From Microcaldota archaeon (GTDB lineage Archaea; Micrarchaeota; Micrarchaeia; Burarchaeales; Fermentimicrarchaeaceae), in NCBI GenBank assembly GCA_013425405.1, contig JACCLF010000048.1:1-45854 (forward strand): a stretch of 45,854 bases of DNA, read 5' to 3'. The notes below the pieces were generated by a model. The model was not told the origin of the DNA. It did not search any database and was given only the letters and a program-made list of their open reading frames with translations. Both the position numbers and the translations under genes were made by a program. Below are positions 15,659 through 25,940 of the stretch, piece by piece. How positions within the stretch are numbered: the first letter of the stretch is position 1; each line of letters opens with the position of its first letter.

Positions 15659-18352
15659 TTATTGCCAGCCGTACTTCCTAATGAACCATCCTTTTAGCAC
15701 CTGCACGTGCACCAGGTAAACCGCAATTATTATGACAATCAGCAGAAGATACTGAACTGGAGGATGCGCGAAACCCAGCATGCTTGCAACTGGAGAGAGT
15801 GTAAGTAACAATGCAGTAAGCACTATGCCCGCAGTTGTGAGTGCGAGCCACTTGCTGGGGCTGCTCTGAAGGAATGGTACTTTCGATGTGCGAATGATAT
15901 AAATTACAAAAGTCTGCGTGCCCAGCGATTCAAGGAACCAGAAAGTCTGGAAGAGGGCAATTGATCCATTGAGGTAGTAATAGAAATACAAACCGATGGC
16001 GTAGGTCATTAAGTCATACAATGAGCTTATAGGCCCGAAGGCTATGATGAAATTCTTAATATAATCAATCCTCCAGGGGGTAGGTTTGAGCAGGTATTCT
16101 GCATCAAGGTTATCTGTGGGTATTGTCAGTTGCGACATGTCATAGAGGAAGTTGTTCACAAGTATCTGCAGAGATGTCATGGGCAGGAACGGCAGAAAAA
16201 CGCTCCCCACACTGACGCTTATCATATTCCCGACATTGGAGCTTGCACCCATTTTTATGTACTTGAGCACATTTCCATATACCTTTCTTCCCTCCATGAC
16301 TCCGTCTTCCAGAACAAGAAGGCTTTTCTCAAGGAGTATTATGTCAGCTGTTTCCTTCGCAATATCCGCTGCATTGTCAACAGAAATTCCAACATCAGCA
16401 GTCTTTATAGAAGGAGCATCATTTATTCCATCGCCTAGGAAACCCACAGTATGCCCTGCTTTTTTCAGTATTCGTATAACCCTCTCCTTCTGAATGGGGT
16501 TCAGCCTGGCGAAAACCGATGTTTTGTTCACAACCGCAAGCAGCTCCTCATCGCTTAGATTGTCAATCTTGTCACCAGTCACAATGCTGCTGACATCAAT
16601 TCCCACATCCCCGCATATTTTCTTTGAGACCAGCTCGTTGTCCCCTGTCAAAATCTTGAGCTGTATACCCAATTTCCTGAGTGAATCAAGAATCTTTTTT
16701 GCATCGGGCTTTGGCGGGTCTAGAAATATTATAAATCCTTTCAGAACAAGCTCGCTCTCATCATCCTTCGAATAGGACTTTTTCCTATGCTTGAATTTCC
16801 TGTATGCCAGCGCGAGAACCCTAAAGCCCTGTCTCGCGTACTTGTCAGATTCACCCATAAGATGTTCGGAGATTTTTCCACCAATTTCATAAACATCTCC
16901 GTCAAGCTCATACCTGTTGCAGCGTCTCAGCACCTCTTCTGGGGCACCCTTTGTTATGAGGATATGGCCCCCGTCATCCTCCATAACCACGGACATGAGC
17001 CTTCTGGTGAAATCGAAAGGTATCTCGTCGACTTTTTTTCTCTTGCGGACTAGAATCTCCTCATGCTTTATTATCGCCTTGTCAAGCAGGTTCTTAAGCC
17101 CTGTCTGGAAGTAGCTGTTCATGTATGCATATTCAAGCACCTCCTCGCTCTCCCTTCCCTGCAAATCGAAATGCCTTTCCAGCACGACCTCGCCAAGAGT
17201 TATTGTCCCTGTTTTGTCGCTGCAAAGGACATCCATCGCACCGAGGTTCTGAATTGCACTCAGCCGCTTGACGATGACCTTCTTCTTTGACATCTTCATT
17301 GCCCCGCTGGAAAGGTTCACTGTGATGAGCATTGGGAGCATCTCAGGTGTAATCCCAACGGTAACCGCAAGAGCGAACAACAATGCTCCCATGGCATCCC
17401 CTTTCAGTAGTGTGTTCAGAACGAATACGGGAACAGTCAGGATAACTATAAACCAAATCATAAGGCGCACGAAGCTGTTCACCCCAATATCAAAGCTCGT
17501 CACAGTGTCCCTGCCAGAAATCATTGTTGCGAGCTCCCCGAACTGGGTCGATGGCCCTGTCTTTACAACCAGCCCAACTCCAGTGCCGCTCATAACGTTT
17601 GAGCCCATAAAAGCGATGTTTGTCAGCTCAGTTATGGAACTCCCCTTCACAATGATTGACTCTCCTGTTTTCTCAACAGGGAAAGACTCCCCAGTCAGTG
17701 TTGCCTGGTTTATGAAAAGATCCTTGGCGTCAATAATCCTCAAGTCCGCAGGAATTATATTTCCTGCTGAGAGCAGAACAATATCACCTGGCACAAGCTG
17801 GCGCGTGTTCAATTCATGGTGTCTACCCTCCCTCACAGCAGTTGCATTTACAGAAACCATCTCTATGAGTTTCTGTGCCTCCCTCTTTGCTTTGTACTCC
17901 TGGTAGAAGGAGAGCGATACGCTGATAATTGTCATGAAGTACACCAGAACAGCGCTTACCAGCTGGTTCGTGAGAAGCGAGACGGTTGCAACTATGAGAA
18001 GAACTATGATGAGCGGATTTTTGAATCTCTCAAGTATCTGCAGTGGTAGGGGCACTTCCTTTGTTCTGGCCGGCTCGTTAAACCCATACTCCCCAAGTCT
18101 CCTCTTCGCCTCTCTCCCCGAGAGGCCTTTCGTTGAGGTTTTAAACTTCTTAAGAAGAGCATTTTTGGAAAGCTCAGCAAGCCCGGGTTCAAACTTCTTC
18201 TGCGTCTCACTGCGTGCATCTACCTTTCCATTGGCACCAAACAATCTAAAAATAGGGGTTTCTATAGCACTGATGAGTTTGTCAAGCGTACCTGCTGCAT
18301 TCTTTCTTTTCTCCGCTGTAACTTTTGGCTCAGAATTCTGGGCGTCTTTCAT
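15659..18352 (-). CDS. P-type ATPase, Mg2+-importing (MgtA-like)
   Basis: TGESFPVEKT, CSDKTGTITLG, GDGINDAPSIKTADVGISVDNAADIAKE. Confidence 0.88.
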   Translation of the reverse strand: MKDAQNSEPKVTAEKRKNAAGTLDKLISAIETPIFRLFGANGKVDARSETQKKFEPGLAELSKNALLKKFKTSTKGLSGREAKRRLGEYGFNEPARTKEVPLPLQILERFKNPLIIVLLIVATVSLLTNQLVSAVLVYFMTIISVSLSFYQEYKAKREAQKLIEMVSVNATAVREGRHHELNTRQLVPGDIVLLSAGNIIPADLRIIDAKDLFINQATLTGESFPVEKTGESIIVKGSSITELTNIAFMGSNVMSGTGVGLVVKTGPSTQFGELATMISGRDTVTSFDIGVNSFVRLMIWFIVILTVPVFVLNTLLKGDAMGALLFALAVTVGITPEMLPMLITVNLSSGAMKMSKKKVIVKRLSAIQNLGAMDVLCSDKTGTITLGEVVLERHFDLQGRESEEVLEYAYMNSYFQTGLKNLLDKAIIKHEEILVRKRKKVDEIPFDFTRRLMSVVMEDDGGHILITKGAPEEVLRRCNRYELDGDVYEIGGKISEHLMGESDKYARQGFRVLALAYRKFKHRKKSYSKDDESELVLKGFIIFLDPPKPDAKKILDSLRKLGIQLKILTGDNELVSKKICGDVGIDVSSIVTGDKIDNLSDEELLAVVNKTSVFARLNPIQKERVIRILKKAGHTVGFLGDGINDAPSIKTADVGISVDNAADIAKETADIILLEKSLLVLEDGVMEGRKVYGNVLKYIKMGASSNVGNMISVSVGSVFLPFLPMTSLQILVNNFLYDMSQLTIPTDNLDAEYLLKPTPWRIDYIKNFIIAFGPISSLYDLMTYAIGLYFYYYLNGSIALFQTFWFLESLGTQTFVIYIIRTSKVPFLQSSPSKWLALTTAGIVLTALLLTLSPVASMLGFAHPPVQYLLLIVIIIAVYLVHVQVLKGWFIRKYGWQ

Positions 18353-18447
18353 TACTTCTTCGCAACCTCCAGTGCTATCATGCTCTGCTTCTCCCGAGCA
18401 TCTAAATTAGCCCATAGCATGCTTTAAAGCGTTTGTGTCGTGGGAAA

Positions 18448-19191
18448 TCAAAATTTCAAGAACGATGCAATGCCAAATGCAACCAGCACCCCTCCAACAA
18501 AGAACAGTGCCACTGCCCATGGTCTACCCTTGAATGCGTCTGGCAGTAGCTCTGCAAGAACCACATAGGACATTGCTCCTGCCGCGAAACTCAACGCAGG
18601 TGGAATAATAGCAATTACAGAGCTTAGCAGGGCATAGGCGAATAGTGCAGCCACGCCTTCAACAATACCAGAAAAAACCCCATACTTAAATGAGCGCCAC
18701 CTGCTCATGCCATAGCACATAAGAGGGGCGGCTACGAGCATGCCTTCTGGTGCATCCTGTATTGCGATTGATGATGTAACAAGCCATCCCAGAGGGCCTG
18801 AGTGTGCGAATGCAGATGCAACTGCCAACCCCTCCGGTATGTTGTGTATAGTTATCGTACCCGCAATTAGAGTTGCCTTCTTCTTTGAGTCACTCATCTT
18901 TGTTTTTCTCAGCACAAAATGCAGATGTGGCAGGGATCTCTCAAGTGCAAGCAGAGCTAGAACACCTACCAGCAGACCTCCAATAGCAACAGTATCACCA
19001 ACGTGCATCCTTGACTCAGTGAACATCTCCATTGCGGAGAATGCCATAACTCCGGCGCAGAAAGAGATTATGTTTGAATAATCTTTCTGTTCAATTTCCC
19101 TACCCCTAAACAGAAGTATACCTGCCGAACCTAGCGAAGTAGCTAGGAATACCGTAAATGCCCCCAGGAGCAAATCAACAAATGCCATCAT
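18448..19191 (-). CDS. ZIP-family metal transporter
   Basis: TITIHNIPEGLAVASAF, IQDAPEGMLVAAPL. Confidence 0.88.
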   Translation of the reverse strand: MMAFVDLLLGAFTVFLATSLGSAGILLFRGREIEQKDYSNIISFCAGVMAFSAMEMFTESRMHVGDTVAIGGLLVGVLALLALERSLPHLHFVLRKTKMSDSKKKATLIAGTITIHNIPEGLAVASAFAHSGPLGWLVTSSIAIQDAPEGMLVAAPLMCYGMSRWRSFKYGVFSGIVEGVAALFAYALLSSVIAIIPPALSFAAGAMSYVVLAELLPDAFKGRPWAVALFFVGGVLVAFGIASFLKF

Positions 19192-19272
19192 ATTCGCCTT
19201 GGAATATTACATATTTTGATGGGAAATAATAAAAATAAGAACATACCATTCATATAGCAGAGGTGTGATCGA

Positions 19273-20244
19273 ATGGAAGGCAAAGTTACCGAATTCATAA
19301 AGCGCAATTTCAAGCATTTCAATGCAGCAGCTCTGGTGGATGCAGCTGAGGCTTATAAACAGCTTATAGACTCTAGCGGAAAGATGTTCCTAGTTATTGC
19401 AGGCGCTATGAGCACCGCAGAGCTAGGCATCAGTCTTGCAGAGATGATACGAAAGGATAAGGTGCATGCGATTTCCTGCACAGGAGCCAACCTTGAGGAG
19501 GATATATTCAATCTGGTTGCAAACAAGCACTACAAAAGAGTTCCATACTACCGGCAGCTCACTCCTGAGCAGGAGAAGGAACTTGCAGATACCGGCCTCA
19601 ACAGGGTCACGGATACGTGCATACCTGAAGAGGAAGCGATGCGCAGGTTAGAAAGTGCATTGCTTGCCATCTGGCAGAAGCATGAGAAGGAGGGAAAGCC
19701 GGCTCTGCCACATGAGTACATGTACGAGCTTCTGCGTTCCGGAGTTCTTGAGAAGTATTATGAAATCGACCCGAAGAACAGCTGGTTGGTTGCAGCGTCA
19801 GAAAAGAACCTTCCGCTCTTCGTGCCTGGCTGGGAGGATTCAACAATGGGCAACATGTTTGTTTCCCAGACAATGAAAGGAGGACTGAAAGACTTATCGA
19901 CAATGAAAAGCGGCCTGCATTACATGGACGAACTCATCCGCTGGTATACGAAGGAGTCGGCAAAGCAGAAGATAGGCTTCTTCCAGATAGGGGGCGGGAT
20001 TGCAGGCGACTTCCCAATATGCGTTGTGCCGCTCATCAACCAGGATTTGAGAAAGAATGTCCCGTTCTGGTCGTATTTCTGCCAGATATCTGACTCAACA
20101 ACAAGCTACGGCTCCTACTCTGGTGCGTTGCCCAATGAGAAAATCACCTGGGGCAAGCTCGGCATAGACACGCCCAAATTCATAATCGAGTCAGATGCAG
20201 CCATAGTGGCTCCGCTCATTTTTGCATACGTTCTTGGCTGGTAA
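19273..20244 (+). CDS. Deoxyhypusine synthase family protein
   Basis: LVIAGAMSTAELGISLAEMIR, SCTGANLEED, FFQIGGGIAGDFPICVVPL. Confidence 0.9.
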   Translation: MEGKVTEFIKRNFKHFNAAALVDAAEAYKQLIDSSGKMFLVIAGAMSTAELGISLAEMIRKDKVHAISCTGANLEEDIFNLVANKHYKRVPYYRQLTPEQEKELADTGLNRVTDTCIPEEEAMRRLESALLAIWQKHEKEGKPALPHEYMYELLRSGVLEKYYEIDPKNSWLVAASEKNLPLFVPGWEDSTMGNMFVSQTMKGGLKDLSTMKSGLHYMDELIRWYTKESAKQKIGFFQIGGGIAGDFPICVVPLINQDLRKNVPFWSYFCQISDSTTSYGSYSGALPNEKITWGKLGIDTPKFIIESDAAIVAPLIFAYVLGW

Positions 20245-20245
20245 C

Positions 20246-21910
20246 TCAGAACCTGCTCCTTTTCATATAGTGCGTGTGCAGCAGCTCCTCAGCCTTTTTG
20301 GAGAGCGGCTTTCCGAGCATCTCTTCATAAATCTTCTTCACAATCGGATTTTCATGAGACCTGCGCAGCTTTGAGCTGCGGTCAGCAGAGTAAATTGCTT
20401 CAGTCCTCTTCCTTAGTATCCCAGGGTCCCTGTAGACGGGCTGCCCTCCTCCACCAATACATCCTCCTGGGCATGCCATTATCTCTATGAAATGGTACTT
20501 GTCCTTCTGTGCAATGAGCTTGCGCGCGTTTGCGCCCCCGTGGGCGCATGCGAATTTTATTTTCTTCCCTTTAAGGGTTATGCTGCCCTCCTTTATCCCC
20601 TTCATGCCTCTTATTTCTGAAAATTCAATGTTCTCCAGCTCCTTGCCTGTTGCAAATTTATGTGCAGTTCTGAGTGCCGCCTCTATCACCCCGCCAGTAG
20701 CGCCGAAAATCACACCTGCGCCGGTTGATATGCCCAGCGCAGGATCAAACTCCTCGTCAGGCAGGGAGGCAAAGTCAATATCCTTCATCTTTATAAGTTT
20801 GCCAAGCTCTTTGGTCGTGAGCACGTAATCAACACCACTTTTCATCTCTGGGCGTGTTGACTCAAACTTCTTGGCAGTGCAAGGCATAATTGAAACCACA
20901 ACTATCTTCTTGGGATCAATGCCTGCCTTTTTTGCATAATAAGTCTTGATGAGCATTCCCAGCATCTCATGGGGAGACTTGCAGGTTGACATGTTCTTCA
21001 GCAAATCGTGGTAGAAGAACTCCATCATGAGTATCCAGCCCGGGCAGCATGTTGTTATCATGGGAAGCTTGCCGCCCTTCTCAACCCTTCGCAGCAGTTC
21101 AGATGCTTCTTCCATTATCGTCATATCTGCTCCAAGGTCAACATCAAATACCTTTTCGAACCCGCACCTGCGAAGCGCAGCGACTGTTTTGCCTGTCACT
21201 AGCGTGCCAGCAGGCATTCCGAAAAGTTCTCCAAGAGCAGCGCGGATGGACGGTGCAACCTGTGCCACCACATACTTGTTTCTGTCATTAAGGGCATCCA
21301 CCACTCCCTCAAGATGCGAGCACTCTGAAATTGCTCCTACGGGGCAATTGAGTATGCACTGGCCGCAGCGTATGCATGCAACATCAGCAAGGGGATGCTC
21401 CCAATAGGGGGTGATATGCTCGTTGTGAGCCCTGCTCGCAAAGTCTATTGCAAAAACTCCCTGCACATCTGCGCAAACCCGCACACACCTGCCGCAGTTT
21501 ATGCATTTGTTGTCATCGCGGACGACTGCAGCCCCAAGGTCCGGTTTGTACTCCTTTATCTTCGGAAACCTTGCTTTTCTCATTCCAACTTCAGCGTAAA
21601 TTTCGCAAACTTCCAAATCATCCACAAGGCCGCAGGAAGGCTCTGGCATCATGAGCTCCATGTTCAGCTTCCTCGCTTTCACAATTCTCTCGGAGTTGGT
21701 GACAATTGCTGCGCCCTCCCTCGGCTTTGTTGAGCATGCCGTGACCAACTTGCCATCCATCTCAACAAGGCATACCCTGCAGCGTGCCTCTGGGAAAAGG
21801 CTTGCATGGTAGCAGAGAGTTGGAATAGTAATGCCGTTCTCCCGGCAGATGTCAAGAAGCGACTTGCTTCCATCCACCTCAATCCCCTTTCCATTCAGCT
21901 TTATCTTCAT
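20246..21910 (-). CDS. [FeFe]-hydrogenase catalytic subunit (HydA/HndD-like)
   Basis: H-cluster motifs TTCCPGW, MPCTAKKFE, EIMACPGGCIGGGGQP; plant-type 2Fe-2S N-terminus; CINCGRCVRVC and CIRCGQCILNC. Confidence 0.94.
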   Translation of the reverse strand: MKIKLNGKGIEVDGSKSLLDICRENGITIPTLCYHASLFPEARCRVCLVEMDGKLVTACSTKPREGAAIVTNSERIVKARKLNMELMMPEPSCGLVDDLEVCEIYAEVGMRKARFPKIKEYKPDLGAAVVRDDNKCINCGRCVRVCADVQGVFAIDFASRAHNEHITPYWEHPLADVACIRCGQCILNCPVGAISECSHLEGVVDALNDRNKYVVAQVAPSIRAALGELFGMPAGTLVTGKTVAALRRCGFEKVFDVDLGADMTIMEEASELLRRVEKGGKLPMITTCCPGWILMMEFFYHDLLKNMSTCKSPHEMLGMLIKTYYAKKAGIDPKKIVVVSIMPCTAKKFESTRPEMKSGVDYVLTTKELGKLIKMKDIDFASLPDEEFDPALGISTGAGVIFGATGGVIEAALRTAHKFATGKELENIEFSEIRGMKGIKEGSITLKGKKIKFACAHGGANARKLIAQKDKYHFIEIMACPGGCIGGGGQPVYRDPGILRKRTEAIYSADRSSKLRRSHENPIVKKIYEEMLGKPLSKKAEELLHTHYMKRSRF

Positions 21911-21914
21911 ACTC

Positions 21915-23039
21915 TCACTTCTTTTTTCCAAGGTACGCCTCGTAATCTTTGGGGAAATGCTCAAGGCTTGTGAGTATGTGGGTGCCGCAAGTCTCCCCCA
22001 GTCCGCAGAGCGAGGTATCCTGAATATGCGTGGCTAACTCGCGCAGAATCTGCAAATCTTTTTTCTCGCCCTCACCGCTCCTGATTTTCTTCAGCAGGTT
22101 GAGAATGCGGATTGTTCCTTCTCGGCATGGCGTGCACTTGCCGCACGATTCATAGGTGTAGAATTTAGCAATTGAATAAACAATATCCACAACATTGTGC
22201 GTCTCATCTATGAAAATTATGCTGTAGTTTCCATGCTGGCAGTCCTCCTTGCATATTGCTTCCGGAGTGATGCTCATGTTCTTGTCGACCGGCATTATCC
22301 CTCCAGCGCAGCCAAAAGACATTGCCTTGAGCTTTTTCTCCGGACGCGCAACGTCTATCACGGAGGACATCTTCACCCCTAAGGGGAACTCATACACACC
22401 GGGATTCCTGATATTGCCTGAAAGCGAGAATAATCTTAGGTTTGGGTCCCAGTCATCAAACAGCACTGCCTGAGCCGCGCAGGTTAGGGTTTCAACATTG
22501 TTTATCAGCGTTGGCTTGCCCCAAAGCCCCTGCCTTGTCGGGTTTGGCGGCTTGTACATTGCATTTCCGCGGAAGCCCATTATTGATTGCAGAAGCGCAG
22601 TCCCCTCCCCGCATATGTAAGCTCCGGCCCCGCGCACAATTTCTATTGTCACTTTCATTTTTGCGCGGGAAAGAACATCCGCAATCTGCTCCTCAAGATG
22701 CGGGCGCAGGTAGTCATACTCCCCGCGCAGGTAGATGAAGCATCTCTTAGCGCCAATTGTATATGCTGCAATTAGAATTCCCTCAATGAGCGTTTCTGCG
22801 TTGTGCCTGATGATTAGCTTGTCCTTGAAACTGCCGGGCTCGCCCTCATCGGCATTGCACACCACGAACCTCTCGTCTGCAGCAGTGTCCCGGCAGGTTC
22901 GCCACTTTTGGGCGGTGGAGAAAGCCGCTCCGCCCCTTCCAACAAGCCCCTTCTTCTCCAAAAGCGAGAGCACTCCATCTGAGCCAAGCATCCGCGCCTT
23001 CTCAAGCGCCTCTAAGTCTGTCTGGCGGAGTATCTTCAT
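21915..23039 (-). CDS. NuoF/HydB/HndC-like flavoprotein subunit, short form
   Basis: GRGGAAFSTAQKWRTC, VVCNADEGEPGSFKD, CGKCTPCREG...TSLCGLGETC; no N-terminal thioredoxin or C-terminal ferredoxin domain visible. Confidence 0.92.
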   Translation of the reverse strand: MKILRQTDLEALEKARMLGSDGVLSLLEKKGLVGRGGAAFSTAQKWRTCRDTAADERFVVCNADEGEPGSFKDKLIIRHNAETLIEGILIAAYTIGAKRCFIYLRGEYDYLRPHLEEQIADVLSRAKMKVTIEIVRGAGAYICGEGTALLQSIMGFRGNAMYKPPNPTRQGLWGKPTLINNVETLTCAAQAVLFDDWDPNLRLFSLSGNIRNPGVYEFPLGVKMSSVIDVARPEKKLKAMSFGCAGGIMPVDKNMSITPEAICKEDCQHGNYSIIFIDETHNVVDIVYSIAKFYTYESCGKCTPCREGTIRILNLLKKIRSGEGEKKDLQILRELATHIQDTSLCGLGETCGTHILTSLEHFPKDYEAYLGKKK

Positions 23040-23043
23040 AAGC

Positions 23044-23478
23044 TCACTTCTTTTTTGATTTGCGCAGCTTCTTCAGTAGCAGCTTCACCCTCTCTACAGT
23101 CATGTTAGTGTAAGGCTTTCCGTTTATGAGCATTGCAGGAGCCTCGTCGCAGCACCCGATGCAGGAAGTTTTGTAAAGGGAGAACATGCCGTCCTTGGAG
23201 GTTTCGCCTATTCTCACGCCAATCTCATTTTCAAGGAACTTCTCAAGCTTCATTCCGTTATTCAGAACGCATGACGGCGAGCCACAAATTTCCAGAACGT
23301 ATTTCCCCTGAGGCTCTGTATGGAACATTGTATAGAACTTGACAACCCCAAAAAGCCGCGAGATGGGTATATTCTGCTCTACAGAAATTTTCTTGAGCGC
23401 CTGTTCCGAGATATAGCCTTGCTTATCCTGCACCTCATGCAGGATGTTAATGAGCAAAGGAGTGTTTTTCCCTTTCAT
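23044..23478 (-). CDS. NuoE/HydC/HndA-like [2Fe-2S] thioredoxin-fold subunit
   Basis: VVKFYTMFHTEPQGKYVLEICGSPSC...SCIGCCDEAPAMLING. Confidence 0.92.
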   Translation of the reverse strand: MKGKNTPLLINILHEVQDKQGYISEQALKKISVEQNIPISRLFGVVKFYTMFHTEPQGKYVLEICGSPSCVLNNGMKLEKFLENEIGVRIGETSKDGMFSLYKTSCIGCCDEAPAMLINGKPYTNMTVERVKLLLKKLRKSKKK

Positions 23479-23541
23479 CAGTTTATAATTCTCTAAAAAT
23501 CTTTATATATCTAACCTACGTAAAACCAATGAGGCGCTTGC

Positions 23542-24105
23542 ATGAAGATTGAATACTCTTACATCTCAGATTCGTTTTTCAAGCAGGAATACGCCATTTC
23601 AATGATGCAGGAGTACACAGAGATGTTCCTCTACGCACTTGTGGCATTCTTGCTTCCATTCATTCTAGGGCACGAGCAGCTTATTGTGGGCTCCGTGGTG
23701 AACTGCACCCTGGTGCTTGCTGCGCTGAACCTCCGCGGCGCTCGCCTGCTTCCAGTAATACTCCTTCCCAGCATAGGCGCCCTACTCGCGGGCATGATTT
23801 TCGGCCCACTGTCTTCTTCGCTTGTCTACATGTTGCCTTTCATCTGGCTGGGCAATGCAATTCTGGTGCTTGCAGTTAAAGAAATTGCTCTGAGAGGAAA
23901 AAGGAACCACTTGGTGACACTCGGCGCAGGCGCGCTCGCAAAGACTGCGCTTCTCTCACTTTCAGCATTCCTGCTGTTTTCATTTGGTCTGGTGCCTCTG
24001 CAGTTTATTGCAGCGTTTGGAATACTCCAGTTAGCAACAGCTCTTTGTGGCGGAGTTGCAGCTCTTGGCGTGCAGGAAGCAAAGATACGGCTTGCAGTGG
24101 CTTGA
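23542..24105 (+). CDS. small multi-TM membrane protein (possibly ECF S-component-like)
   Basis: 187 aa, about 6 hydrophobic segments, divergent from the hydrogenase operon and upstream of thiM. Confidence 0.65.
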   Translation: MKIEYSYISDSFFKQEYAISMMQEYTEMFLYALVAFLLPFILGHEQLIVGSVVNCTLVLAALNLRGARLLPVILLPSIGALLAGMIFGPLSSSLVYMLPFIWLGNAILVLAVKEIALRGKRNHLVTLGAGALAKTALLSLSAFLLFSFGLVPLQFIAAFGILQLATALCGGVAALGVQEAKIRLAVA

Positions 24106-24134
24106 AATTGAATAGGAAGTCAACGGTGCGTCCC

Positions 24135-24941
24135 ATGGTAGATTTCCAATCAAAGCTTAAGGAAGCCCTGGAGAATATTTCATCTAAAAAGCCGCTCATT
24201 TTCTCAATAACTAATTATGTGAGTATTCTGGATGTTGCACAGGGCATCAGGGACTGCGGCGCCCTCCCTGTGATGTGGTATGAGCAAGATGTAGCAGAGC
24301 AGCTTGCGGGAATAGCGTCTGCGCTCTACCTGAATATGGGCACCCTCTCAAAAGAAAGCTATAAAACAATGGTGGCTTCGGGAAGAATTGCAAAGAGGAG
24401 GGGAATCCCGATTGTCGTGGACATAGTTGCAGCAGGCGCAACAGAATTGACAACCAACAACTCAAAAAAGCTGTTGGAGGACATTAAGGTTGACATCGTC
24501 AAAGGTAACAAGGGAGAAGTCAGCACCATATGCGGTGGAAAGGCAGAGGTTAGAGGAGTAGAAGCAATGAGCCACCAAGACAATCTTCTTGAACTCATGA
24601 AAGATTATTCAAAAGAACACGAAACAGTTCTTGTAGCATCAGGTGCGGTGGACTACGTAACAGACGGCAGGAAAAGCTATTTGGTGAAGAACGGCTCACC
24701 CGAGATGGGCCTCATTGTGGGCTCCGGATGCGTTTCAAGTGCCATAGTTGCAGCATTCTCAGCAGTCCAGAGGGACTATGGTCTTGCAAGTGCCCTCGCC
24801 ATGTCATATTTTGGCATAGCAGGCGAAATAGCTTCAAGAGTCTCAAAGCTGACAGGAACCTTCAAGTGCAATTTCTCTGACAGCCTCTTCTCGCTTGCGC
24901 AGAAAAGGGATGTTGATGGCGTAAGGATTGATGAAAGATGA
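24135..24941 (+). CDS. thiM: Hydroxyethylthiazole kinase
   Basis: ITNYVSILDVAQGIRDCGALPVMW, VVDIVAAGAT, IVKGNKGEVSTICGG, VGSGCVSSAIVAAF. Confidence 0.92.
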   Translation: MVDFQSKLKEALENISSKKPLIFSITNYVSILDVAQGIRDCGALPVMWYEQDVAEQLAGIASALYLNMGTLSKESYKTMVASGRIAKRRGIPIVVDIVAAGATELTTNNSKKLLEDIKVDIVKGNKGEVSTICGGKAEVRGVEAMSHQDNLLELMKDYSKEHETVLVASGAVDYVTDGRKSYLVKNGSPEMGLIVGSGCVSSAIVAAFSAVQRDYGLASALAMSYFGIAGEIASRVSKLTGTFKCNFSDSLFSLAQKRDVDGVRIDER

Positions 24942-24953
24942 ATTGGTGGGTAA

Positions 24954-25598
24954 ATGAAGATTGACAAAATAGGGTACTACTTCATCACAGACTCAGTAAT
25001 CACCAACGTTCCAGTAATAGAACAGGTTGAGAAGATAGTTGAAAGTTGCCTTGGCGTAAGATTCATCCAGTACAGGGAAAAGCGCAAGAGCGCATCCGAG
25101 ATGGCGAAAGAGCTGAAGGAAGTAAAATCAATAATGCCCAAAGATGTTGCTCTGATAATGAACGACAGATTAGATTTGGCACTTACTTACTGCGACGGAG
25201 TGCATCTGGGAGATGATGACATTCCCGTTGAGAATGCTATTGAGATTGCCAGAAATAAACTGGAATGGGATGAATTTGTGATAGGGTGCTCCGCAACTAA
25301 CATTGATACGGTCAGAAAGTTGAACAATCTCCCAGTTGATTATATTGGTTTTGGACCGGTATACAGAACCGCAACAAAAAAAGTTACCGTTCCAGAAACT
25401 GGTTTAACTGGTCTGAAGGCAGGGCTTGCAATTGCCCAGCATCCCGTTGTTGCCATAGGAGGCATAAACCAGGACAATCTCATGTCCGTTCTTGCTGCAA
25501 AACCCCAGGGCATATCGGCAATATCCATGGTTCTGAAGAAGGATAGTATTGATTTGGAGCAGGTGAAGATAATACAGAAAGAGTATGGATTGCCGTAG
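24954..25598 (+). CDS. thiE: Thiamine-phosphate synthase
   Basis: IQYREKRKSASEMAKE, IMNDRLDLALTYCDGVHLGDDD, IGFGPVYRTATKK, VAIGGINQDN. Confidence 0.93.
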   Translation: MKIDKIGYYFITDSVITNVPVIEQVEKIVESCLGVRFIQYREKRKSASEMAKELKEVKSIMPKDVALIMNDRLDLALTYCDGVHLGDDDIPVENAIEIARNKLEWDEFVIGCSATNIDTVRKLNNLPVDYIGFGPVYRTATKKVTVPETGLTGLKAGLAIAQHPVVAIGGINQDNLMSVLAAKPQGISAISMVLKKDSIDLEQVKIIQKEYGLP

Positions 25599-25646
25599 AA
25601 TGGTGCAGGGGGAGCAAGGCAAGGGTGATGCTAGAGGCTGACTCGC

Positions 25647-25931
25647 TCACCTGAACATGAGGAGATATCTTTTTTCGTATTCTTTATGGTTACCGATAAA
25701 AAACACCGTTCTTGTCTTTGTGTTTTCGTCTATCAAATACATAGCGCGGTATTTGCCAATTCCGAGAACCCAAACCTCGCCATGCTTCTTGAGCGTTCTT
25801 GCGGGTTGCAGCGTGCTTAGCGCCTTCAACCTCTTTTTTACCCTCTCGCGCACCCGCTTATCGAGCTTATTCAATGCTGCGAGTGCTTCGTCAGTAAGAA
25901 GGACGTTGTGTTTTTCATCACCGGAAGGCAT
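25647..25931 (-). CDS. RelE/ParE-superfamily toxin
   Basis: ALAALNKLDKRVRERVKKRLKAL...EVWVLGIGKYRAMYLIDENTKTRTVFFIGNHKEYEK. Confidence 0.82.
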   Translation of the reverse strand: MPSGDEKHNVLLTDEALAALNKLDKRVRERVKKRLKALSTLQPARTLKKHGEVWVLGIGKYRAMYLIDENTKTRTVFFIGNHKEYEKRYLLMFR

Positions 25932-25940
25932 CGGACCAGC

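Noticed and set aside
14790-15719. 309-aa + strand ORF
   Set aside because: Antisense to a hydrophobic membrane protein; T/I/R-rich translation typical of an antisense shadow.
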